Below are positions 1 to 9,549 of a stretch of 20,355 nucleotides of DNA, piece by piece. Position 1 is the first letter of the stretch. Every line of letters starts with the position of its first letter. A program made the position numbers and the translations under genes. The notes beneath the pieces are model-generated. The model saw only the letters and a list, made by a program, of their open reading frames with translations. It was not told the DNA's origin and did no database searches. The DNA is from Hofstenia miamia. Its lineage: Eukaryota; Xenacoelomorpha; Acoela; Hofsteniidae. The stretch covers positions 606,412 through 626,766 of the forward strand of contig CABFPE010000355.1 in assembly GCA_900660155.1 (NCBI GenBank), written 5' to 3'.

Positions 1-50
1 TTTTTATAAATGTTCGTTTTCTCTGTATGGCGAGAGTATGCATTTGTGGA

Positions 51-215
51 AGCATGTATTTTTACTTGGAAACATGTTTTCGATTCCATTTTTTAAAACA
101 ACCATGTAAATTATTTTTACTTGCAAATATTTTTCGATTCCACTTTTTAAAACAACCATGTAAATTATTTTTACTTGCAAATATTTTTCGATTCCACTTT
201 TTAAACAAGTATGTA
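51..215. repeat. 54-bp tandem repeat, about three units
   Basis: Two near-identical units start at 101 and 155 (period 54) and share ACCATGTAAATTATTTTTAC followed by TTCGATTCCACTTTTTAAA. A more diverged unit precedes them from about 51. The open frame across this stretch (27-230) only reads through the repeat and is not treated as a gene. The array recurs at 526-632 after the N at 525, as part of the duplicated overlap described separately. Confidence 0.85.
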
Positions 216-480
216 AATGTGGGAAATTAATGCATGTAAGGTAATGTAATACATGTAATTATGTGGGAAAGTAAAACTAAAAAATGTATGTTAATGTGGG
301 AAATTAAAAAATGTAAGTTAATGTGGGAAAGTAAAAAATGTAAGGTAATGTAAGGTAATGTGGAAAATTAAAAAATGTAAGTTAATGTGGTAAAGTAAAA
401 AAATGTAAGGTAATGTGGGAAAGTAAAAAAATGTAATTATGTGGGGAAGTAAAAAGTAAAAAAATGCAAACTAAATTAGG
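216..480. repeat. Minisatellite, TAATGTGGGAAAGTAAAAAATGTAAGG type
   Basis: Degenerate tandem units of roughly 25-30 bp carry the core ATGTGGGAAA(G/T)TAAAA, with variants AAATGTAAGGTAATG and ATACATGTAATTATG. Unit boundaries vary, as expected of a minisatellite that changes by slippage or unequal exchange. No coding potential is apparent. Confidence 0.85.
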
Positions 481-613
481 TCACATAAATAACACAAAAA
501 CTAGTAAAAGTACATCCATGACGTNATGTAAATTATTTTTACTTGCAAATATTTTTCGATTCCACTTTTTAAAACAACCATGTAAATTATTTTTACTTGC
601 AAATATTTTCGAT

Positions 614-1020
614 TCCACTTTTTAAACAGGTATGTAAATGTGGGAAATTAATACATGTAAGGTAATGTAATACATGTAATTATGTGGGAAAGTAAAACTA
701 AAAAAATGTAAGGTAATGTGGGAAATTAAAAAATGTAAGTTAATGTAATACATGTTATCATGTGGGAAAGTAAAACTAAAAAAATGTATGTTAATGTGGG
801 AAATTAGTAAAAGTATATAAATGTGGGAAGGGAAAACCCACGTAAAAGTAAGTAAATGTGGGAAAGTAAAACTAAAAAAGTAAGTAAGTAAATGTGGGAA
901 AGTAAAACTGAAAAGTAAGTAAGTAAATGTGGGAAAGTAAAACTGAAAAGTAAGTAAGTAAATGTGGGAAAGTAAAAAGTAAAAAAATGCAAACTAAATT
1001 AGGTCACATAAATAACACAA
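614..1020. repeat. Minisatellite, second and longer version
   Basis: The same TGTGGGAAAGTAAAA family as at 216-480, but with extra units. Three regular ones around 850-975 read TAAGTAAGTAAATGTGGGAAAGTAAAACTGAAAAG-like with a period of about 45. The reading frame on the minus strand here (804-992) is repeat translation, rich in F, S, H and L, and is not a gene. Confidence 0.85.
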
Positions 1021-1041
1021 AAACTAGTAAAAATACATCCA

Positions 1042-1153
1042 TGACGTCAGTAAAACACCCCCCGGCAATATCCACGACGTCTCAGGTCAAAGGCCAACCC
1101 TCTCGGCCAATCAGAAAAAAGTGAGATCTCCTACGACCCACCTCTCGACCAAT
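1042..1153. promoter_or_regulatory. Promoter-like island: CRE-type site and two CCAATCAG boxes
   Basis: In otherwise AT-rich DNA, 1048-1200 is clearly richer in G and C. It holds the palindrome TGACGTCA at 1042-1049 (the canonical cAMP-response/ATF element) and two CCAATCAGAAAAAAGTG repeats, with CCAAT at 1107-1111 and 1149-1153, 42 bp apart. CCAATCAG is the classical NF-Y-type box. These matches are direct sequence observations; promoter activity is inferred. No intact gene starts downstream. The next feature is a 5'-truncated retrotransposon, so the island may be a host promoter relic, part of the retroelement, or chance. Confidence 0.35.
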
Positions 1154-1236
1154 CAGAAAAAAGTGGCACCTCATGGACTCGTCTTCTACTACTCTGCACA
1201 CATCATTGTAAATCCATTAAATTTTATCGTTAATGA

Positions 1237-2544
1237 ATGCATACTATTTTTAATAAAAATGATCCATTAATTGCCACTAATTATCGACCAATCTCAATTA
1301 CTTCTCCAATAAGCAAAATATTCGAAAGAATATTACATAATCAAATAACTGAACATTTAAATAAATATAATTTATTATCAAACACGCAATTTGGATTTCG
1401 CAATTATTTCTCAACAATTGATGCACTATTAAATGCTACTGAAACTTGAGAGCATCACTTGTTCTAATAAATTTGTAGCTATAGGTTGTTTAGATCTTTC
1501 AAAAGCCTTTGATTCGATTAATCATAAAATTCTAATTGAAAAACTATCTTACTTAGGATTTTCTAGTAATAATAAGCAATTGATAACTAGTTACCTCAAT
1601 GAAAGATTCCAAAGAGTTAAATTACGTGATATTTTTTTCAGAATGGTTACTGGTTTACAATGGGGTTTCTCAAGGTAGGTCCTCTTCTTTTTAGTAATTA
1701 TGTAAATGACATGCATTCTATAACTAATTGCAACTTAATCCAATATGCCGATAGAATTGAATTGTAACAAATTTTCAAAATACTTTTGTATGCACAAGTT
1801 GAATATTAATGAAGCTAAAACAGAATTTTGTATTTTGCAGCCGAATAAAAGCAATTACGATGTTTCTGCAGTGACTTTAAATGTAAATAATATTAATGTT
1901 CCTATTGTGGACACTTTCAAGTACCTAGGAGTAACTATTGACTCAAAGCTAAAATTCAACTATCACATCAATTTAATAGTTAGAAAATTAGCTATTGGTA
2001 TAAGAAGTATTACACTAGTAGTTAGGCAATTACCACCTTGCGCAATAATTTAATTCTTCCATGCTTTCATCGTGAGTCACCTTAATTACGCAAAAATTTT
2101 ATTTACTGACCTAAGCCAAGTGCTTTATAAAAAATGGGCATTAAATATCACAACGGAAAACTTATCAAAAACCAAACAGTACATTTCTAGGTCAATTCTT
2201 TTTTCAAAACAACTGGTTATATGAATACCCTTCTAACATTCTTCAAGCTAATCAGAAACCTACCACCTTATAATACGATTAAAATACCGGGATTTACTCA
2301 TAAAGATAATTCAATATCAAAGCTTTTTACGTGTGTTAAGTATAAGAAAAATATTTTAAAGAAATCCTTCATTAATGTCGCCATTCGAACCTGGAATTCG
2401 CTACCTAAAGAAATTAAAAATATTGAAAAATTGAAATCTTTTAAAAAACATTTAAAAATCTTCCTTAAGCAAAAATATATTTCTGGAAAATCATGGCTAG
2501 GATATAAATTTTATAACAATAACTATAATATAACTCGTTACTAA
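1237..2544 (+). pseudogene. Non-LTR retrotransposon reverse transcriptase, frameshifted (copy 1)
   Basis: This is the remains of the RT domain of a LINE of the CR1/Jockey-like group. In order one sees NYRPISITSPISKIFERIL (from about 1280), QFGFRNYFSTIDALL, CLDLSKAFDSINHKIL (about 1480), a damaged GPLLFSNYVNDM stretch (about 1680) and YADR (1744-1755) where YADD is expected, so the second catalytic Asp is lost. Then come KLNINEAKTEF, TFKYLGVTID (about 1915), a region ending at a TAA (2051) that reads on in frame, and the conserved C-terminus TWNSLPKEIKN with the stop at 2544. Frame changes occur near 1440, 1675, 1760 and 2220, and about 15-20 codons seem lost after YADR. The endonuclease and ORF1 are absent, so the copy is 5'-truncated. 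It cannot be active. Confidence 0.9.
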
Positions 2545-2712
2545 AATAGCAATACAGTAATTTATCCATAGCCTGTATGATTTCTTTTGTAATTTATGTG
2601 AATTGTATATATGTGTTTTTGTGAATTTAATGACGGTATTCAGATAAATTATAAGTTATTTAATTGTTAACAATTATCTGAATAAAGATTCTCTTATCTT
2701 ATCTTATGTTAT
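2545..2712 (+). repeat. 3' UTR and TCTTATCTTA microsatellite tail of retrotransposon copy 1
   Basis: An AT-rich 3' untranslated stretch ends in AATAAAGATTC followed by TTATCTTATCTTATGTTATC. Short-repeat 3' tails of this kind are typical of CR1-like LINEs. The tail marks the 3' border of copy 1. Confidence 0.6.
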
Positions 2713-2825
2713 CTGATATTCAGACTGGGAGCAAGATGGTACATTGTTTACGATCAAGCAGTTTTTAATTTCAGGGCTTGAATAAAAACTACAAATCAAT
2801 TGTTTCTGTTCCTGTGGGTTGAGTA

Positions 2826-3990
2826 GGTAAGATAAGATAACATAATCTATATTAATTTTAATTTTTTACAATATTTAACTGATATTTCAAATGAATAGCA
2901 TAATTAACTATCAAGTACAATAAAAAATGAATAATTACAAAAAAATGAGAAAAAAAACACTTGCTACAGATAGTTTAGTAATTTTGATTTATTGTATAGT
3001 CTTTATATAAAATTTATAAATCCTTTCCATGCTCTAGCGATTTATTCCAGTTAGAAATTTCAGTATTAATAAAGGATTGACTAATGATATTTTTTATTAA
3101 AAGAACACGAATTTAATTCAACAATATCAGAACACTCAAGAAAATGTGGATTAAATTATGACATCAAAATTTTAGGATCAACCATCCCCAAAAATTTAAA
3201 AGTAATTGAAAGTATATACATAAGATCAATGCAACCAAGTCTTAACACCAAAGATGATCACATATATCAGTACAAATAACCTCTAATCAATCTTTAATTA
3301 TATATAATTTCTTTTAATTATATAATGCATATTTAGAGGGAAAAATTTGGAAATTGACAATGCTCAAGTTGAGCAAAATATATCTCATTTATTCAATGTT
3401 TTTATTAAAATTAACATTATATTTTTATTATATTTAACACGTGAATAGTTTTTGATCATATATTTTGCTTCAGACAGTCTGCCAAAATGAAAATGATATC
3501 TCGTCATAGGGTGGAATTTTGTTTACGAATTTGAAGAAATAAATAATAATATTGTAAATAATTAACTCTTGTAGAAAAAGAATAGATTTAGAAATATATT
3601 TTATTTTAGAAGAGTTTTTATTACAAACATTTAATGGCCATTTTAGTTGAACTTGAAGCTTTTTTATCATTAGGCTGTGTGCATTAGTGTATAAGATATT
3701 AGCATAGTTTAAATTACTCATAATGAATGCATGAAATGTTTGAATTACTGCAATCAGGGGTAACTGTTGGGAAACATGGGATATCATTCTAATACCTACA
3801 GCCATTTTTTTAATAATAGTATTTATTTGTGATGTGAAATAAGGCTTTGAATCTATTGCTGCTCCTAGATATTTAAACTTATTAACAGGTATAACAGATG
3901 TATTATTAAAATTAATTGAATAGTCAGAAATGTCCGTTTTTTCTAAAAGTTTCCATTATGCAAAATTGATAAGTTTTAAAATTTGTAAAA
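2826..3990 (-). pseudogene. Non-LTR reverse transcriptase, inverted 5'-truncated copy 2
   Basis: On the minus strand, from about 3985 downward, the same family reappears: KFKYLGAAIDSKPYF (about 3880-3840), then MAVGIRMISHVSQQLP, TFHAFIMSNLNYANILYT and NKIPPYDEISF (open to the stop at 3470), and a decayed SFINTEISNWNKSL counterpart near 3085-3045. The 3' tail AAGATAAGATAACATA at 2829-2844 is the reverse complement of the tail type in copy 1. Only the thumb and C-terminal part of the RT remains. The ~115 bp between the two tails (2713-2825) holds nothing recognisable. Confidence 0.8.
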
Positions 3991-4410
3991 TATAAACAAA
4001 TAGGTATTGCATAAAACATTTTCAAATTTTGCTCCTAGGATTTTAATGGCTAGACTCTGCATAAAATTTACTACACTTACCTCTGCTGTGGGGTCAAAAA
4101 TGACTTACCAAAACTTACTAAATAAAAGAGATTATTCATGCCTATGTCACAAAGGGCTAAATTTCATCTTATTTCTAAGGTAAACATCATTTTTGATAGC
4201 GTTTTGACAAACATTCTGGTAACCCAAGATTACATACCCTACAGTAACCTATGTACTAGTACATGGCACCATTTTGCAAAAAGTGAAACTACATCTCCAA
4301 ACTCAAAAACTGCAAAACTATAAAATGTACTTGTTATCTAACACCCAAGACAACAAAACTTAACAACTTGATGTTCCTTGTATATATATTTGTCACACTT
4401 ATAACACTGT
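3991..4410. other. Non-coding stretch, possibly the 3' part of the piggyBac element
   Basis: No gene is supported. The short + frame at 4138-4323 resembles nothing I know. A near-palindrome GTCAAAAATGAC lies at 4093-4104, in a GGGGTCAAAAATGACTTACC context, 300 bp downstream of the piggyBac fragment in its own reading direction. Such GTCA/TGAC palindromes occur near the ends of some piggyBac-like elements, so this may be the decayed 3' end. That link is inference only. Confidence 0.3.
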
Positions 4411-4731
4411 TTATTTGTTTTTATGTCCTTGTTTCAACATATGAAGTTCCTCATGTTTTGAGATAATGTATGAGTGGAAGAGTTGTGAAATAATTATCAC
4501 CATCAAATTATATCTGCTATCAAAAAATCGTTGTAGCAATTTGCAAGTAACCTTTTCACACACTTTTGACAATCCACCAAATTCATCAAAATTCCAAAGT
4601 GTGTAAGAGCCAATGTAAGGTAAAGCACTCAATGTAAAACTATTGTTTGCATCCATTAACCAGAAAATTTTAAAACCAAATTTTCCTGGTTTCATGGGAA
4701 TATAGTGTTTGTAGCATAGTCTTACATGAAA
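4411..4731 (-). pseudogene. piggyBac-type transposase fragment
   Basis: The minus strand reads RLCYKHYIPMKPGKFGFKIF (from about 4722), which closely fits the conserved block before the first catalytic Asp of piggyBac DDE transposases. It is followed by WLMDANNSF with the candidate catalytic Asp. After SALPYIGSYTLW a weaker match runs through GLSKVCEKVTCKLLQRF and ends in KQGHKNK at the stop (4411). Full transposases run to about 550-600 residues; only about 105 remain, with no clear second or third Asp. This is a dead fragment. It lies just outside the left Polinton repeat, so it probably belongs to the DNA the Polinton inserted into. Confidence 0.65.
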
Positions 4732-4819
4732 CTTTACAAGCTGTTAGTAGTATATGAAAGTGAGACCCCATTATATTGGGACACCCTAAAGTTCTCATAA
4801 CACCTATGACATTTTAACC

Positions 4820-5815
4820 TTGGCTAACTCATGGATACTGATGAGGGATTTGCAAGGCCATATAGCAGTAATTACTGACTCATTTTTGTGACATTTCAAG
4901 GCTGATTCATAAACACGTGTCTGCTATCACATTTACATGGGTTGATTTTACAAAGATTCATAAACACATGTCTACTATAGTGACTGATTTCATTGCATGT
5001 TTTGGTTGCTATACCCATGTCATTTAGTTTGCATGTTTTATTACATACACACACATTTTTGTCAATATACATTGTTAACAGACTATCACATTACATTTTA
5101 CTGACTAATGAATAGTTTTCCATAAACATCAAACAATTATGTGTGTTTGAAAATTAAAATTTTGCTTTCTGAAAAATTATACATGCAATATTGCTAGTAG
5201 GATTTTTACATATACATGCCACTTTCATTAATACAATATTATTTACTTTAGTTTTACACAATGATCTTTCTTGGCATTTCTTTCTTTTGGTTTTTATGGA
5301 TGTTTGTGGGATGTACACATTTGCTGACTGTTACTATTTTGTTGGCTTTTGCACGTGATTTTTCAGGTTGTACACATTTATAGACTGTTACATCATTCCC
5401 AACTTTGCACGTTTTTCCCTTTTATTTGCCTTATAACTTTTGCATGGCTGTATACTTTACATGGGTTTTCTGCTTTTGTAACCTTAATGCATAAATGCAG
5501 TGACACATTTGTTATTCATAGTTGACTATATTTTCCATTGATAGATATCATTTCCAACTGTTAAATTTGTAAACCCCTGATGCATTCACCACTCTAAATG
5601 TACAAATGTTTGTAAATAGTGTATTATTTACACACAAAAAATACAAGCACATGGTATTTAAAAGATAGAATTTCAAGAAAATTACAAAGTAATATTTTAC
5701 ATAACTAAAACAATGTCTATAAAATTGCTTTGTTAGTTAAAAATAAGAAATTAAACAAAATAATTCCTTTCAGTCAATTTAGCTAAAGAAAAATATAAAT
5801 TAAACACACATGATT
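4820..5815 (+). repeat. Polinton left terminal inverted repeat
   Basis: This stretch matches the reverse complement of 17460-18900 over most of its length. Examples are CTATAGTGACT followed by ATTTCATT near 4975 (right arm near 18700), GGTTGTACACATTTATAGACTG near 5365 (right arm near 18045), TTTTCTGCTTTTGTAACCTTAATGC near 5465 (right arm near 17870) and AATGTTTGTAAATAGTGTATTATT near 5604 (right arm near 17715). Long inverted repeats are standard for Mavericks/Polintons. Divergence between the arms shows the insertion is old. The exact outer end is unclear: a possible 5'-AGTT start is at 4790, but no target duplication could be confirmed. Confidence 0.8.
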
Positions 5816-7857
5816 GAAAACAAAATACTCAATAAACCAATATTGCATATAAATTTCATGCAAAGCAAAAATGTATATGATGGAAAAGTAGGCAAATAAA
5901 CCAATTGTATATATAAATTACTTTAAAGCAAAAATATGTATGATAGAAAAGAAATATTACATCAATATATATAGGTGAATAAACCAATACTGTATATGAA
6001 TTAGTTTAAAGCAAAACATGCATAATGGAAAAGAGGAATATTACAACAATGTATAGGAACTGTAAATAAAATATAAACAGTTACACAGCAACATACCTTG
6101 TTAATTATAGATGCATTTGGCAGTCTAAAAACACACTGCCTTCAATCTCTGAGTACATTAGTCACCAATTTTTGTTATTCTTTATGTTGTGGAAAGTATC
6201 ACTTCATGCCAACTAATATGCTAATTCCCCAATGTCAAAAGCATTACTCTCTCTCTCTGGACCATGTGAATGGGTGAGTCAGCAATTGTCAATGAGAAAG
6301 CATCTCTTTAACTACATCTGCTTAAAAATTAATAGCTCCTTAATTCAATAATTGTAAAAAACATGCACAGTGGTATGAAATAATCAAATGTCTAGCTAGA
6401 ACACTAATGCACAAAAGATTAATAATAATTCCTTTTACTAATGTGGATAATAACAACAATAGAGAGTGAAATAAAATTAAGTGTAATANCATAAACATCA
6501 AACAATTATGTGTGTTTGAAAATTAAAATTTTGCTTTCTGAAAAATTATACATGCAATATTGCTAGTAGGATTTTTACATATACATGCCACTTTCATTAA
6601 TACAATATTATTTACTTTAGTTTTACACAATGATCTTTCTTGGCATTTCTTTCTTTTGGTTTTTATGGATGTTTGTGGGATGTACACATTTGCTGACTGT
6701 TACTATTTTGTTGGCTTTTGCACGTGATTTTTCAGGTTGTACACATTTATAGACTGTTACATCATTCCCAACTTTGCACGTTTTTCCCTTTTATTTGCCT
6801 TATAACTTTTGCATGGCTGTATACTTTACATGGGTTTTCTGCTTTTGTAACCTTAATGCATAAATGCAGTGACACATTTGTTATTCATAGTTGACTATAT
6901 TTTCCATTGATAGATATCATTTCCAACTGTTAAATTTGTAAACCCCTGATGCATTCACCACTCTAAATGTACAAATGTTTGTAAATAGTGTATTATTTAC
7001 ACACAAAAAATACAAGCACATGGTATTTAAAAGATAGAATTTCAAGAAAATTACAAAGTAATATTTTACATAACTAAAACAATGTCTATAAAATTGCTTT
7101 GTTAGTTAAAAATAAGAAATTAAACAAAATAATTCCTTTCAGTCAATTTAGCTAAAGAAAAATATAAATTAAACACACATGATTGAAAACAAAATACTCA
7201 ATAAACCAATATTGCATATAAATTTCATGCAAAGCAAAAATGTATATGATGGAAAAGTAGGCAAATAAACCAATTGTATATATAAATTACTTTAAAGCAA
7301 AAATATGTATGATAGAAAAGAAATATTACATCAATATATATAGGTGAATAAACCAATACTGTATATGAATTAGTTTAAAGCAAAACATGCATAATGGAAA
7401 AGAGGAATATTACAACAATGTATAGGAACTGTAAATAAAATATAAACAGTTACACAGCAACATACCTTGTTAATTATAGATGCATTTGGCAGTCTAAAAA
7501 CACACTGCCTTCAATCTCTGAGTACATTAGTCACCAATTTTTGTTATTCTTTATGTTGTGGAAAGTATCACTTCATGCCAACTAATATGCTAATTCCCCA
7601 ATGTCAAAAGCATTACTCTCTCTCTCTGGACCATGTGAATGGGTGAGTCAGCAATTGTCAATGAGAAAGCATCTCTTTAACTACATCTGCTTAAAAATTA
7701 ATAGCTCCTTAATTCAATAATTGTAAAAAACATGCACAGTGGTATGAAATAATCAAATGTCTAGCTAGAACACTAATGCACAAAAGATTAATAATAATTC
7801 CTTTTACTAATGTGGATAATAACAACAATAGAGAGTGAAATAAAATTAAGTGTAATA
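5121..7857. repeat. 1368-bp direct repeat around the N at 6489 (5121-6488 and 6490-7857)
   Basis: The two copies have exactly equal length and looked identical wherever I compared lines, with a constant offset of 1369. The sequence before the N ends in AAGTGTAATA and the second copy ends in the same bases at 7857. The first copy starts at CATAAACATCAAACAATTAT, exactly as after the N. It includes half of the left terminal repeat and the subterminal units. Best read as unmerged contig overlap. The part unique to the interior (about 6061-6488, again 7430-7857) has no gene; it contains a CTCTCTCTCT run and nothing else I recognise. Confidence 0.9.
5831..6060 (+). repeat. Subterminal repeats, three units
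   Basis: Units start with AATAAACCAAT at 5831, 5895 and 5978 (lengths about 64, 83 and 83). Each carries ATATAAATT or similar, then AAAGCAAAA and ATGATGGAAAAG or ATGATAGAAAAG. Related TTTAAAGCAAAA/TATGATGGAAA stretches occur in inverse orientation near the right repeat (about 15790-15940 and 17160-17300). The block appears again at 7200-7429 inside the second copy of the N-joined duplication. Repeated subterminal motifs may be protein-binding sites, but that is inference. Confidence 0.65.
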
Positions 7858-8096
7858 CATGCAATATATAAAATTAGAAAGAAACACAAATTAATTGAAA
7901 TTGCCTCCTGATTTTGAATACATTAATTATGCTGATTGAGAAGAAAGATCTCATACTTCCTCCAAGTCTGAAGATTTGTCCAATTCTGAGAGTAAAATTT
8001 ATTCAACCACAAAAGGCACAAAAAAGAAGAAAATTAGGATACCCAATGTAATACATGCATTATATAAAATTAGAAAGAAACATGAATTATTTGAAA
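7852..8096 (+). repeat. 49-bp imperfect direct repeat with a preserved reading frame
   Basis: Near-identical 49-bp stretches start at 7852 and 8048, 196 bp apart, with four differences. In the GTA-ATA-CAT frame they read VIHAIYKIRKKHKLIE and VIHALYKIRKKHELFE, so three differences change an amino acid, mostly conservatively. The spacing is not a multiple of three, so they are not two domains of a single frame as it stands. Confidence 0.7.
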
Positions 8097-8122
8097 CTAT
8101 GTTTCAAATTAAAAATATATAA
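7940..8122 (+). pseudogene. Unidentified short coding remnant upstream of the ATPase
   Basis: A 60-codon stop-to-stop frame without a clear start. It has a Ser/Glu/Asp-rich first third (SSKSEDLSNSESK), a basic run (KGTKKKKIRI), then IPNVIHALYKIRKKHELFE. The patterned composition and the duplicated second half look more like decayed coding sequence than random AT-rich DNA. I do not recognise the family. It lies between the subterminal repeats and the packaging ATPase and could be the end of an upstream viral gene. Confidence 0.3.
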
Positions 8123-8192
8123 GCTCATGTAAATTTCTACTCATTCTCATTATAAAGAAAGAATGCCCATGTTTAATGTTCTTCCTTCATGA

Positions 8193-8831
8193 AATAGTCA
8201 GATGTTTTTATTTTTCAGTGGTCTGTGAAATTTGGGAAAACAGAGCTTAATTTGGAAATTAATTGATAAAGAATATTTTAATAGTTATTCCAAAGCAATT
8301 GTTTTTTATCACAACTTCCAAAGTATTATTTATAACAAATTTAAAATGAAAATGAAGCATGTGGAATTTTTCAAGGCATTTTCAGAAAGTTTGTCAAGTG
8401 AAAATGGAGGTCAAAACTCATTAATAATATTTGATGATATGGGTGAAACTGTGCTACAATCAGAGGCATTTGCTAACCTTGTTATAGCCAGTAGACATTT
8501 AAATTGTGGGATTGTGTTAATCACCCATTCAGTTTTTTCAAAGCAATGCTATTCAAGTCTAATTCAGAAAAATGCTTCTGGAATATTTTTGTTTAATTCA
8601 GTGTGTGACAGAGCACAGATTAGGATTTTAGGGACTCAGATGGGAATTATGCACAAATTGTTGGCTGCATATAAAAAGGCTGTTAGCAAACCATATGGCT
8701 ATTTGTTTATAAATTTTTTTCAGGACATACAAAATGAATTATGTCTTTCAAGAAACCTTAAAGGTAGACAAATTTCCTATGGAACTGATTCAAGAACATT
8801 TCATTTACAAATTCCTAATTGGAATGATTGA
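8193..8831 (+). pseudogene. Polinton FtsK/HerA (A32-like) genome-packaging ATPase, N-terminally broken
   Basis: In the virus this enzyme uses ATP to pump the genome into the capsid. From 8232 the frame is open for 199 residues. LIIFDD (residues 64-69, bases 8421-8438) is the Walker B motif with its two acidic residues, ASRHLNCG (86-93) is a likely arginine-finger region, and VLITHS (95-100) is the sensor strand of this family. Upstream in the same frame the P-loop region begins at 8217 with FFSGL, is cut by TGA at 8226-8228, and continues NLGKQSLIWKLI. The loop therefore has GKQS where GKT or GKS is normal. The frame runs back to a TGA at 8190. TTTTTCAG at 8211-8218 resembles a splice acceptor, but the frame continuity argues against an intron. 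About 210 codons is slightly short for the family. Next comes a decayed region, then the integrase. Confidence 0.8.
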
Positions 8832-8834
8832 AAA

Positions 8835-9549
8835 AGTCTAAGATACAGCTCCTAGGAGATGATCAAACTTTAAATTTAGATCATTTTTAACCTTCAGCAA
8901 GGAAATATCCTGCTTGGTGATGAAAAGACTACATTTCTAAGATTCCATCAGTATGCAGAGGCTGCACTATTAAAACATTAAAAGTTGAAAAAATTGCAAT
9001 TGTAAGAACCTCAAATGGACTAGCATTTTTCAATTGTCTTTACACATAATGGTGAACTATATATAATATCTAAATGCATTAAAATCTCAAGTTATTGTAT
9101 ACAATATCCACAGTTGAAATGGTGCTTATTTCTCTGGAAAATTACAATAGTTTAACAGATTGCTGTCAAGAACAATGTATTGACGGTGACAGTATGCAGC
9201 TAAAATACAACCAAGTGAGTAATCATCATTCTACACAACAAAAAACCCCTCATTCAAGATTATATACAGGTAAAATGCAACACTGTTCAAACACCCACTC
9301 AACAAGAACATCAACAAGATAATGCAATTAGTGACAAACTAAAAAACTTTTTAAACAGTTCAAATACAAGTACTCTCCTACATGCTGATACAATTTATAC
9401 AAGTGTTGGTTCATTATCATTTACCAAATTCAAAAATGCTCTCTAAACACCAAACAAAAGACTAAACAAACATGTGTGTGCAATTTTAAAACACATTGGT
9501 ACAATCCTTGCCTATCTGGTTAAAAATAATAAATAAATAGAAAGGAACT
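8835..9549 (+). other. Decayed, probably formerly coding interval between ATPase and integrase
   Basis: No intact gene. Several short frames have coding-like composition: GNILLGDEKTTFLRFHQYAEAALLKH (shown here only in part: NILLGDEKTTFLRF at about 8905-8946, then HQYAEAALLKH), and a stop-to-stop frame of about 77 codons ending at 9446 with SDKLKNFLNS and LSFTKFKNAL, continuing past a single TAA as TPNKRLNKHV to about 9535. The family is not recognised. Polintons usually carry one or more poorly conserved genes, so this may be one. The Met-started frame at 9095-9322 is low-complexity (Q, S, T, H) and not convincing alone. Confidence 0.3.

Larger units (their letters stand above)
104..1047. repeat. 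Direct repeat pair around the N at 525 (104-524 and 526-1047)
   Basis: Sequence after the N restarts at the equivalent of position 104 and ends at the same ACATCCATGACGT that directly precedes the N. The copies are 421 and 522 bp. They differ by minisatellite unit number and single bases, for example AAGTACATCC against AAATACATCC. This fits two overlapping contigs or alleles placed end to end with one N. A real tandem duplication is less likely. Confidence 0.85.

Noticed and set aside
27..230. Open frame through the 54-bp repeats
   Set aside because: The repeated FRFHFLKQPCKLFLLANI peptide is a direct translation of the tandem repeat, with no sign of selection.
804..992. Minus-strand frame in the minisatellite
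   Set aside because: Repeat translation with F, S, H, L and Y bias.
1..1020. CRISPR array
   Set aside because: Repeats are contiguous minisatellite units without unique spacers, in eukaryotic-type sequence.
5121..7857. Real segmental duplication, or a mobile element with two long terminal repeats
   Set aside because: A single N sits exactly at the junction, the copies appear identical, and the same pattern occurs at the two other Ns. Contig overlap is simpler.
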